From the NCBI GenBank assembly GCA_021234535.1, contig CM037846.1, forward strand, positions 16,690,150 through 16,754,149: DNA of 64,000 bases. The letters are read 5' to 3'. This DNA is from Stichopus chloronotus (Eukaryota; Echinodermata; Holothuroidea; Aspidochirotida; Stichopodidae). The notes below the pieces were generated by a model. It searched no databases. It saw nothing but the letters and a program-made list of their open reading frames with translations, and was not told where the DNA came from. Below, one piece after another: positions 46,841 through 58,700 of this stretch (within the stretch, counting starts at the first letter, position 1; each line of letters opens with the position of its first letter). The translations under genes were made by a program, and so were the position numbers.

Positions 46841-48689
46841 TAAAGCCCCTTTGCAATTAATGCCCCTGCAAGCCTAGGTCATGCCCTCATCCTTATACAT
46901 GTTCTGATTGAACTTGTTATGAAAGGGTAGTATTTGCATTTGAAAATCCTGTGCATTGCTCTGTGACGAATAAATGCACATCAACAATGAGCGAAATTAC
47001 CTTTTTGGTGACATTGTGAATTTCCTGGTGGGTAGGAGGTCCCGTGTATTAAACTACTGTGCGCACTGAAACATTTTTGGGAGGAAAGCACTGTAAACGG
47101 CACCTCAGGAAGCTTTTGTAAGGTAAGAATTTGCACTGAGAATAGGACCCCCTAATACCTATCTCCTTTTTGAAATAAGCAACACCCTTGGGCCGTTTAT
47201 TAGGATAACTATGGTATGTAGAATTCACCACTATGACTTTAAAGCAGTTTAAGAAACACAGTTCAAGAGTTGTGTAGTACTTTACAGTGGATGCAGTGAA
47301 ATCAGTAGCATCGATGTCAATGTTTAATCAGTGTTCACACCAGCTGTTCTTGCTGTCACATTATATAGGTAAGTACAGACAACATGCAGTGTACCAGTCT
47401 GGACTGTAGTTTAAAGTGTACAAGTGCAACAGTCAACATACAGTAGAAGTGTATCCTGTGCTGAGACTGACTAACTGAGGTGAAAAGTCATTTAGGGGTC
47501 ATCATCATTTCTCTAGAGTGATATTTAGGAATGATCTCATTTAATAAGCTTGTGATATATGGAGCCTATACCATTCACTGTTTAAAATGTATTGCAACTT
47601 TGAAATACGTCACCATTAATACCATCGAATAGAGCAAATGTCACGAGGCATAGTAGTTGCTGTATATATACTGTAGCTCATTTGATAATGACGAGCAACT
47701 ATACCGTGCAGTGATTCTCATTGTGGCTTATAAACATGTGCTCTCCTTTGAACATGACATCACTCAGCACAGGTACAGTAGTTCCCTTCCTTTGGATTGT
47801 AAGTGCTCGAACTGATGATACAATACTATACTGCATTAGTCGAAGTGAAACTGTTGAACAAACTTTAAATATAGCATAGAAAGTGAAAACAAACTTGTTT
47901 GGTACTGACATTATGTACAGAGTTCTTCAGGAGATCCGTAAAGTGCTAGCAGGTGTTGATGAAAAAACAATAAGGTTTTAGCCTTTTAGGTGCTGCTGAA
48001 TTTGATTTGCTATTGTAATTTAACAACTACTGTAAAACCATAGAGCTGCAGTATTCTGTACTGTAGCAAATCCATGGTGTAAAAGACCACCAAGTAGTAA
48101 AAGTGTATACTGTAGAGCAGTTATTATGGTATGTTGTTTTGATGTTCATTAAATTACTGTACTCTTCAGTACTGCAGTGATTCAAGGTCTAGTTTACAGT
48201 ACATAGACATCCATTGAAGAAACTACTGTGCCGCACCAAATCCTCAATTTGCTTTTTTGTTAGGTTTCACATTCATTTCTCGAGACATGTATATCATACC
48301 TGATATCATGTCACAAGATAAGGTTAGGGTCATGCAGAGACATGGGGAAAGGTTAAGGGATTTTTGTCTTGGAAAGTTATTACAATGTTGGAAATCAAGT
48401 GCTGTACAAGTTGGTATTTTTTAGTCATGATGCAGTTTGTGCATTAGACAGCAGCGGTAAACTTGAATACAGTACCTTTAATAAATTTTTATTTTCAGCA
48501 GTACCACACCACTCAGAGTTGTTTATAATAATACAAAGTCTCTGACCACACCTTTACACTAGGTTTCTCTAAGCAAACATTAGTTACAGTGCCATATGAA
48601 TGCACACGTAATGTTTACATAGACGGGTACTTAAATATCAAGTATGTTGTTATGTTACTCAACTTCATTGAAGTACTTTTTGGTTTAGA
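46841..48689. other. Non-coding, nothing recognised
   Basis: Only short chance frames and TACTGTA/TACAGTA words. Confidence 0.5.
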
Positions 48690-49490
48690 AAAAAACAAAA
48701 AAAACAAACAAACTGACTGTGTCAAAGGTGGCATTAATTACTGTATGAAAATTCAATTCACTTTCTCTCCCTTAGAGATCAATGAATTTGTACATACTGT
48801 ACAGTATACTGTGCAGCACTGTACATGATGTTTCATGGTCAATACCCTGTTCATGTGTACTGAAAGATACACACTGTACATGTTGTAATGTTGTATCCGC
48901 ATGTATATCTGGACAAAAGAATTCAGAATTTACTTGCGAAAATACAGTATGCACGTGTCTGCCCACGAGTACCTGTATTATAATATGTACCACACAATTG
49001 ATTACATCATTGGATTAATTTTATAGAGATTAGGTGGTGTTTGCAAGATTCTAGTTTTGTGCAGTGTCCCTCTAAATGACTGAGCCTGCTGCTATTTAAA
49101 TTATTTCAAGATTGAGTGTGTTATTATTGTTTGAAACATGCAGTAAGTACTTTTTTGGTGTACATAATTAACAAACAACATGACTGTGTCAAAGGTGACA
49201 TTATGTAAAAGCTAATTTACTTTCTCTTCCTTATAGTTATGAATTGATTTCTATTCAATGCTTGTTCTTTCCCTGTACATGTATACTGAAAGATATGTAC
49301 AGTATGCTGTACAGGGTACTAGTTTCTGCATACAGTAGATGTTCCTTTCAGAAGTTAGGAATGTCCTGAAGAGTGTCTGTTTTGTACAATTGATAACATC
49401 AGTTAACTAATTAAAAGGAGGTTACAGCAGGTACAGTAGCTGGTGATAGAATGACTTTCGTTTTGTGTAGTAATTCCTCTAAATAAACTT
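48690..49490. repeat. Diverged tandem duplication, about 480-bp unit
   Basis: The two halves share ordered phrases: 'ctgtgtcaaaggtg.catta', 'tttactttctct.ccttag', 'gtgtactgaaagata', 'tgattacatca'/'tgataacatca' and 'cctctaaat'. They begin near 48700 and 49180. Many substitutions separate them. Confidence 0.65.
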
Positions 49491-49839
49491 GATACATAAG
49501 TTCTGTTGGTGCTGAATTGCACAGAAGTGTACAGTATGTTAAGTCCTCTCCTGATCCCATTCCCACCCCGACTCCCACCCAGTCATTCGCTCTTAAGGAG
49601 GATACTGTAGGGAGATGTTGAAGAGACTTTCATTCTATGTATAGTCTTTCTCTCTAATCAGAAAATACAACTTCTAAAAGAACAGGAAAAAATTACATGT
49701 TTTTCTTCCGAACAGCCAGGCGGAGTAAAGTGTGAAGTGCTAACGATCAAGAAATTTTGGTTTTGATGACAATCGTAACCTTTGTACTCATGTAGTCATG
49801 TGTGTGAATGTCTGCATGTGTGTGTGTGTTTGTCTGTGA

Positions 49840-51240
49840 TGCCTACCTTTTAAACAAGATACCTCAAGAAGAGAAGCTGGGAAAGATCTCATATTTGGTA
49901 AGCAGGTGTCGCAAATTGAGTACATAGGAGTCTATTGTTTTTTGGGGGAAACCAAAGGTCATTTAGGGTCAAAGGGAATCAAATTGTGAAAATCTTCTAA
50001 ACATGATATATCAAGAAGGGAAGCATGGACAGATCTCATATGTAGTGTGTACCACATTGAGTACAAGTACCCTATTGTTTTTGGTGGAGGTCAAAGGTCA
50101 TTTGAGGTCAACAGGGCTCAAAATGTAAATTTGATATCTCAAGAAGGGAAGCTCTGGCAAATCTCATGTAGGTGTACCACACTGAATGCAGGAACTCTAT
50201 TTTTTAGGGGCAGTCAAAGGTCATTGGGGTCAATAGGGATCAAATTGTGGAAACATTGTAAAGCATATCTCCAGGAGGGAAGCTTGGACTAATGAGATAT
50301 TTGGTATGTAGGCATAGCACATTGAGTTGTTTTTGGTGGAGGTCAAAGGTAATGCATGGTTCGTAGGGGTCAGCTTGTGAAAACGTTCTGAATATGATAT
50401 TCAAGAAGGGAATCAGGGATGAATCTCATATTTAGCATGTAGATATACCACATTGTGTTCAAGACTGGTATTGTTTTTGGTGGAGGTTAGCTGTCATTTG
50501 GGGTCAACAGGGGTCAAATTGTGAAAATCTTGTAAACGTGATATCTCAAGAAGGCAAGCTTGAACCAATCAGATACTTACAATGTAGGTGTACCTTATCA
50601 TTTTTGATGGAGGTCAAAGATCATTTGGGTCAAACAGGGATCAAATTAAGAAAACCTTGCAGACACCATGTCTCAAGAAGTGAACCTTGGACAGTTCTCA
50701 TATTTTGTGTAAATGTACTGCACATTGCGTACAAGAAACCTTTTGTTCTTTTGGTCAAGTGGGGTCAACATTGGTCAATGTGTGAAAATGTTTTAAGCAC
50801 AATATATCAAGAAGAGATGCTTGGACAAATTTCATATTAATATATAGGTGTACCACATTAACTACAAGAATCACACACTTTTTGGTAGAGGTCAAAGGTC
50901 AGTTGGGGTCAAAAGGGGTCAGATTGTGAAAATCTTGTACAAAATACCTCCAGAAAGCAAAAATTAGACAGATTTGGTATTTAGTGTGTGCCACATTGAG
51001 TGAAAGACTTCCATTGCTTTTTGTAGAGGTTATTGGTTACAGTATTTGGGGGCTACAGGATTCAAATTGTAAAAACTTTGTAAACATCAGATAAATCTCA
51101 AGAAGGTGAGCTTGGACAGATGTTGTATTCAGTATGCAAGTGAACCCATTGACTTCGAAACCACATTGCTTTAGTGAGGGTCAGATCTTCTGTGGGTTCA
51201 ACATGAGTCAAATACAGTAGGGAAAACCTTGTGGATGTAC
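49840..51240. repeat. Satellite-like array, about 137-bp unit, about 10 diverged copies
   Basis: 'ctcaagaagggaagc' or a variant recurs near 49863, 50010, 50137, 50268, 50400, 50543, 50671, 50803, 50946 and 51094. Each unit continues 'tggacagatctcatattt', 'gtaccacattgagtacaag', 'ctattgtttttggtggaggt', 'caaaggtcatttggggtcaa' and 'tgtgaaaatcttgtaaac'. A TG-rich leader and 'gatgcc' precede the first unit. Not coding. Confidence 0.93.
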
Positions 51241-51334
51241 TGTAGTAAGTGTGCCATATTGATCGTTTCAAGGGCAACAAGGGTGAATTTTTAAAAACCA
51301 TGTATCTTCACATTTCCAGACAGGAAGCTCTTGG

Positions 51335-51471
51335 ACATACATACATACATACATACATACATACATACATACATACATACATACATACATACATACATAC
51401 ATACATACATACATACATACATACATACATACATACATACATACATACATACATACATACATACATACATA
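51335..51471. repeat. (ATAC)n microsatellite
   Basis: Over 30 nearly perfect copies of the tetranucleotide. It directly follows 'caggaagctcttgga', which looks like one more worn unit of the preceding array. Confidence 0.98.
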
Positions 51472-53039
51472 CGTCTCTAGTGTACAGTGTTCAGACAATG
51501 ATACGTATCAGTCGTGATATATTAGATTCATAAAACAAAGTCCCAACAATGAAATCATTGAAACCACAATGCATTTTTGCAGTCTGGTTTGAAAAATGTT
51601 TGTAATGCAGTGTTTGACATTAAAAAAGTAATTGCTACCAGGGGCTCAGTGTTGTTACACAGTATTTTTTAGAAAATTCTCTCAGATCATAAATTTCAAT
51701 TTCAAACATCTCGCACAAAGACAACTTTCTGAGCTGTTTATTCAGTGGGTTGATATTTAACCTGTTACAATTGGACGTTGCTACGTCTTTGTTTTGCAAC
51801 ATTGTGATCGCATTATTTTGATATGAACATGCAGTACTAGAATATTACCGTCGCTGAAAGTACGCATCAAACTAAGTAAAGTGATAATGGTCAGCTGCAA
51901 TGCAGAGCTCAGGTTGACAACAATTTTTGTGAACGTGAATCCTGTAGTAGTTCAGACTACAACAGCTATTTGAGTAATCCTACAGTAGCTAGCTTGGGTA
52001 AATGATCCACAACAGGACCTTAGAAAGGTCACAGTGGCTTCTTCTGCATTACACATTGAAGACTAAAGAGCAATTAAACGTTTATTTCTAAATGATCATA
52101 ATACTGTACTGTAGTATCACAAAATACTCTCAAAAAGGGTTAATTTGTCACAGAGAGAACTTTTATACCCGTAGTACATTTTTCGAAAGATTTTCAGAAG
52201 GGAGTGAAAGGGAAGAGATCAAATTTAGAAAATGGCAACTGATGACCGGTTTTGCTAAATTTTTAAATGGAATGGTCCAATGGACACTTGCTTCAAATCT
52301 GCCAAAGTAAAGTCGGCTATGACAGTGTGCAATCCATTTTCACCTTTGCAGTTCATTCTTAGATGTTGTGGTTAACCCACTGTATCAAGTTGAAAGTACA
52401 GTTCAGGTATATGGTTTCTGGTTTCCTGAAATTGATATAACGAAACCACTCAGATACCATTTTATGTCTCCTGTATGCACACATTTAAACTACTGTACTG
52501 TGCTGTTACTTTGGCCATTGAATAATTTACAGTAAGATCTACACACTCTAGACTTCCTTCTTTGAATGACCTGTACAGTGTAAGTAATCTGTAACCTTAA
52601 TGTTTTCCTCAAGATAGAATGTCTACATCTAGAACATTAAAGGCTGAATTATGAAGTGACTCAAAGAGGGAACTGAATTTCTCATAGATTACTGACTAAC
52701 ACATGTGATAAGTGGATTAAAACTTTAATACTCTAATATCAAGCAATTTTAATTAAAATTTGTCTGGTTGGTGTGAGATCTTGAATTTTAATGCAGCCAG
52801 ACTTCATTTTCTCGATTTGGAACATGAATGCTTTGGCAGTTACAGTACAGTGCTCTGTACTGCAAACAGGCCTTGATTTCATGGTTGTGCAATTGTCCGA
52901 GGTTCCCAAAGTTTGTTATGGACATTTAACAGTTGGTTGTCCATTAGACAATCAATTTCGCTTTCAATGAAGTCTTGACTTTTGTAATCATGTGAGTGTA
53001 TATGGGGCTGTGTGTGTGTATATTGTGATGCCTTTTGTA
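51472..53039. other. Non-coding, nothing recognised
   Basis: Short chance frames only. A TG-rich strip near 53000-53025 leads into the next repeat. Confidence 0.5.
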
Positions 53040-53185
53040 CAGTATGTTGTAGACACAATATCTCAAGGAGGAAAGCTTGCACAGGTCTCATATTTGGTAT
53101 GGGGGTGTACCATGTTGAGTACAAGGAGCCCGCTGTTTGTGGTGAAGACCAAAAGTCATTTGAGGTCAACAGGGTCAACATATTG
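53040..53185 (+). repeat. Single copy of the 137-bp array unit
   Basis: Reads 'atctcaaggaggaaagcttg', 'ggtctcatatttggtatg', 'gtaccatgttgagtacaagg' and 'gtcatttgaggtcaacaggg', as in the array 2 kb upstream. It has the same kind of TG-rich leader and 'gatgcc' just before it. Confidence 0.9.
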
Positions 53186-55636
53186 TAGGGTGCAGTCATG
53201 TGGGACATACAGTAATCTTGTAGGATTTACTAATTGTAATGTAGGGTTTGTGCTATAATGTAGGGTATAATTGTGTAGGCTGCAATAATGTAGGGTGCCT
53301 TAGTTGTAGGCTTACTAATTCAGTGTTGCTGATCAGATGATAAAGATAGTGGAGCAAAGGAGACAGGTACTGTGTAATGGTGAAAGCAAGGGAAATGAGG
53401 AAAGGACAGAGTGGAGCAGGGAGCTAGAAGAGATACTATAGGAGGATAGGCAGAGATTTTGTGCACTTCCATTGTTTCTGCAGCAACGTGTTGCCTTATC
53501 ATGGGATATAGCCTATAGCATGTTAGTATAAAAACTTATTTCCCCTGCCATTCCTCTCCTGTAAATAACAAATAGAGTCAATGAGAAAAGGTAAAATATG
53601 TATGAAAGAAATGTGCATATGTAATTACCTACAGTTTGATGTAGAAATCAGATAAGTATTGCAGTATTTCAGTGTTATTTTTTATTCCAAATTTACAGTA
53701 GCACAGCTTCAAACTTCAAAGTTAATGATGAGCCATTTGGCACACATTGTATTCTTAAGCTTGAACATTATGTTAGGATAACCATATATCCCTGCAGTCC
53801 CTCTGCCTCCCTGGCCTTTTGTTCTTAGCAAATCTCCCTGTTACTAGCATTTTCTCCCACATTCTTGTCTGAAATAGTGGGTACTCTACTCTACTTGAAA
53901 TACTACTGTATATGCACTCATTTAATGTGGCCATGTATGATAGAAAATTGGAGTGTGTATTTCAGGTGAGGGGGGAGGGATACATACGTGGCAGGGCAGA
54001 CCCTAGCTTGTCTGCAGGTCTATCTGACACATGCTCTTTGAGCTTTTCGTGACCATTGCAAATGTCCAGAGAAGCAAACTTACCCTCTTGAAAATAGTTA
54101 TTTGTTAAAGCAGGCTCTGCTATTATTTCTGCATATTCCAAAATACACCAACTTAAGGACTTGCTGTACCTCTTACAAAAGGCACAAAACTCCTGTGCAG
54201 TGGATCTACAGTACTGTATTTGTCTAAATATAGCCTACTTTCCGTAGGAAATGCTTTTCCGTAGCAGTTTTGTGGTGGTGTTATTCACCCAGAAGTACTG
54301 CACATTTACCACAGGGTACTGTTTTGCTAACTTTTGAGCCCTCCAAAGATCTCTCTTCTTTCTGCCATAAGTAACACCAGTGAATGAAATTTCTCCTGAA
54401 AGAAACGTATCACACATGTTATTTTCCAGCTTGGTATCAAACGGTGGAAGATGAAGGATAAAGGCTATTTTTTTCCTTCAAACAGATCATCCTACCTGAA
54501 GTAATGAGAGATTTGTCTTTTTATGTTTGTCGCTTCTGTTCATTAGACTGAGCTTTGTTTTTTCTTGGAGCAAACATCAACTCTCTATCCTTGCACAAGA
54601 TCATTAAGGGTTTTAATTAGTTTTGACGAATTGAGGTACTGATCGAGGGATCACACATGAACCGTGCACCAAGAGTAATTTCCCTCGAGAAAAATTGTGG
54701 AGTATTCGTCATCTCTCCCTACGTGCTCTAAAGGTCAGATACAGGAGATGGAGCATTCCCAGCCAGCTACTCTTGCTCGTCTCTCCCGGTTTGACGCGTG
54801 GATGACATTCACTGCTTGAGAGGGAATTTTGCTCTTTTTGCATTTATGAGGTTGCACAAGGAGACTGTGTAATGATTTCATTGATCTTTACCTTATTAAG
54901 AACCACACACGGAGTCAGCTTAATACAGTACCATATTACTGCTCTCTGTTTGCAGACAAGCTGATAAAGCATAACTTTTGTAAATTAGAAGCGGTGTCAT
55001 GTTTTTTCACATATCTAGTGCTGTACCTGCATATGATGTTATTAGGGACATACTGTAGCTGTAGGGCTTTCATATGTGTCGCTACACAGAGCCGGTGAAC
55101 AGATTATCCTCAAGTGCCTGTACTGGCAGTACGAAAGTAGAGGAAAACCGAAACCAACAGAAGAACATTCTGCCACGTAATGCTGGTTGATACAGTAGGA
55201 TACGGATGACGTGTAATGAGAAAGAATGTTCGAACAAATTCACAGTGCAGTTTAATTGAAAGCGAAGGGCGTACGGTCTTTATCGCCTCGTGTGCTATTC
55301 CATGCTATTGTATCTTAATGCATTTCTGTATCTAATTTGTGTTTGAATCGTTGGAAGATGAAAGTGCTATCACAGACAAGAGAATTAACAAATAAGTCTA
55401 GGTCACAATAAATTCTTATTCCATGTGTATCTCTGCCCATCTGAAAATATACTTTTTCTAATGCATTGATCATAACATGTTTCATTGCACCTTAGACCTT
55501 TCTTGTGATGAAACATTTTAACGAGATGTGAATATTCCTTTCTGGATGTATGTCTTTTACTTGGTTTACGTCATAACTCAGTACCAGACTTCAACTTGTA
55601 ATAAAGTTTTGTCCACTCTTTTTGTCATCGTCACAG
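53186..55636. other. Non-coding, one weak exon candidate
   Basis: The - strand frame at 54235-54477 is the only protein-like sequence. The stretch 54500-54850 is less AT-rich and has fewer of the TACTGTA-type words, but I cannot assign a role. Confidence 0.45.
54235..54477 (-). other. Unassigned protein-like open frame (possible exon or remnant)
   Basis: 80 codons run from an upstream TGA to a TAG. They include LPPFDTKLENNMCDTFLSGE, ISFTGVTYGRKKRDLWRAQ and KLAKQYPVVNVQYFWVNN. The last two pieces faintly recall the second half of a BRCT domain (a helix, then 'PVV...W'), but the match is weak. No splice partner or start has been found. Confidence 0.25.
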
Positions 55637-55769
55637 GTCAAACTCTGTTGTTGATGATATTGCACCAGAACAGGTGGACGACATGGAGGCCGAACCTGAC
55701 AGCGACCAAGAGCAGGACATCGATCAGGTGCTCGGGGCGTGGCTGGGGGAATTGGAGAATATGACGAAG
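55637..55769 (+). CDS. RAPH1/APBB1IP-like: MRL exon with talin-binding helix
   Basis: Begins with the last base of a codon started in an unseen exon, then SNSVVDDIAPEQVDDMEAEP, DSDQEQDIDQVLGAWLGELE and NMTK. Acceptor cgtcacag, donor gtactc. The first in-frame Met (55683) could serve as a start, but EQVDD before it already matches the family. Confidence 0.87.
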
Positions 55770-58700
55770 GTACTCTATTTCCTTCATAGCGCTCGCGTAA
55801 TGTACTATGTAAATTTGCACTTTGGTCATGAGAATGAATCAATTTAGAGTAAGTGACAGTACACAAAGAGATGTTGGCAGCATACAGTATTCAGATCCTG
55901 TATCAAAAGTTTAATACTAACGGTAATTTACCAAAGACATTATTCCTCCCATCATTGCAACCATAGTGGCCTGCTTATCACATCTGGCAGCTGTCCTTAC
56001 ATTAGCTTTAATATATGTGGAAGAAGTGTAAATGCACCAGTATGTAAGTCTCCACTGAGGATGGGGGGGATCATTGGGCGGTGATGGATGTTTGGACTGA
56101 AGGAACAGCACAGGGGTGATGGAAACTGCTCCCTAAAACAAAGCATGCACTGACTCTGTTACGCTGGAAGCTGAGAGAGGTTAACTTGAGTAGCCTATCT
56201 TTGTGTAAGATTGACTTTTTTAGGAATGTTATGGTTTCCCATATAGTCATGGAGGGGGCTGTTAGACTGGTTCAAAACTAGCGTAGAATTTATATTATTC
56301 CTCAGCTGTAGTTTGTTGATGGAGCTGCACCATACCCTTAGTCAATGTTCTCGCCAGCACTGGCAAAATCATCAATGACCAGTTGGAAACAGCAAGTGAT
56401 GAATTGAAATATCTTATGGATAAAAATAGAAAGTGAAAAAATTCATGTCATTATATTTTTTCAAGTTTTGTGCTATTTCAATTAACACTTAGGCTCGCTG
56501 TGCTCAGAATCGGTGTGTTATTTCAGCTTGTTTTTATGTAACAACTAGGACTTGATTTTGTCTCAGAATGACATTATTTGCACTTAAAAATTGCAAAATT
56601 TCAGAGGGGACTTTCAGCCCCATTGACCCCCGACCATTGGTCCTGCAATCCTGCCCCTTGAAACCCAACCGCGGGTCCAAGCCTGTGATGAGTTCAGCGG
56701 TATCACTGGCGCAAGCTGTCCACTAAGTTGAGTCAGGTTGGTATCCACTGTCTAAATACAGTACATCGCTTCAAGCAGGCACCATTACATCGGGGGCATG
56801 TCCAAGAATGAAAGACACTGCAGGCCTACTACAAGTTGTGGTCGCTTTAGTTGATTTGAGGCCACTTCAGTAAGTACAGGATAGCCTATACAGTAGATGT
56901 TTACAGTGGGCAAATAAAGGTCAAGGTAGAGTGTATCTGTATCAGGCTCAAAATGTGAACGTTGGTGGTTGCTAAGGTTGATACCTGTGCAGTACGGTTG
57001 GTAAGATACTGGTTTCAGGTATTGTAAAGTGTGTCCTGCAGTATTGCATGCATTGTTTTAATGTCTACAGACAAAATGTTTTATTACAGTACATTAACAT
57101 TGCACATCATAGTTTCCCTTGTTCAACAGGTCACTGTTGTCAGATTGCAGACATGGCTCAGGCACTTTACTCACAAATATTTACAGTAAATAAAATGCAG
57201 TGAGGAACCTGTAGAAGGGTATCAAAGTAAATCTGTGAAACGTCAGAGAGCAAATCCTTTGAAAACACTATTTAAAAGGAACAGCAAGATTTGATTGTAA
57301 CTGTTGACCTTGGATTTTTTGTCCCCTGATCTGTTACTGAAGTGGCCTCCCACACGTGCAGTAGCTTGAGGCCAATGAATAACCTCTTTTGGGAAAACTT
57401 GAGATGCAGTACATGTGAGGTGTCAAAATCTTGAAGAGCAAAAATTGATGTACAATTCAAACAATTATTTCATTTTACCATGCTAAGCAACCAAAGTGTC
57501 AGAGAAGCCTGTGGCTTGTAAATTACGGCTTGATGTCGGGTGGCTCCGTACCAAGTGAAACAATTTGAGATCAAATTTGACTTCTTTCCGCAAGTTCTGA
57601 TGGGAGAACTGCAGATTGCTCTTGGATGATAAATTCACCTTACTGAGACCCAGTCAGGGATAGAAGAACCCTGAGCCTAAAGGTTGGCGGACAAGCTTCA
57701 TTGCTCACACATGCCATCGTTGTTATCCTCTTCGCAACAACTGCGGCTGGAAATCGTATTGTACAGTACAGTAGGATTCAAACCTTGTTGGATTGTCATT
57801 AGAAAGTGTTAGCAGTGCAAAAAGCAGTGTTACATTTCAGAAGTCAGTAACATCTGTAATATATTAATCATGACAGCGGTCATAGAATATTAGGTAAGTA
57901 CAGTTACTGTACTTCAGGCTGAACTGTAAAAAGTCATGAACAAGCTAAACAAAAGAGCTCTTGAAACTTGTTAAGTGAGAAAAATTTAACACTCGCATTC
58001 CCTTTGGAAGAACTGTATTTATGACTGTCAGTTAAAACTTTACTACTCTATGGTTCTACTGTAGTAGTACTGTATCAGTCACTGAGCTGTGGAATTAAAT
58101 CTACAGTACTGTATCATCCATGGCAATATCCTGCAAGCTTTCAAGCCAATTCTCTCTCTTTTTGTTATTGAGTAAGGTCAAGTGAGGTCAATGTCATTAT
58201 TGACCTCCTGTTGGTCAAGGTCACGTGAGGTCAATATGAACTGTACAATATACATTATTGCATAGTGTGCAGTATATGAACAGTACTTTTACTTCACTGT
58301 GGAGTTTTGAATATGCAGTAGTAGTATTTGAGTTGAACCTGAGATAACGCTATACAGTGTGTACATAGTGCAGTAAAGTGGGATTAAGGTTGGAGACAGG
58401 AGGGGGATTTAAGATTGTCGAGGGAAAAAAATCTACAGTGATAGAGAAAGTACTGCAGTTTAAGTTGAATCATTCCTGGTGGTGGGTGCAGATCTGTTTT
58501 GGTTGATCGTCCATTAGAGAATTTAATTCTCTTGTTGAATGTGATACAGTAGTGGAAGTTACATACCCTGCTGTGTAGAATATGTATTGTTCATTTTTTT
58601 TTTCTATGGGGTAACTCATTAGGAAATTCTGCCCCTTGAATGCTGAACATTCACACTTCGACCCTGAATTCCGAATCAAGCAGTGCAGTGATGTATTTTT

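Noticed and set aside
51249..51533. THTYIHTYIH repeat protein and its MYVC counterpart
   Set aside because: Translation of the ATAC microsatellite.
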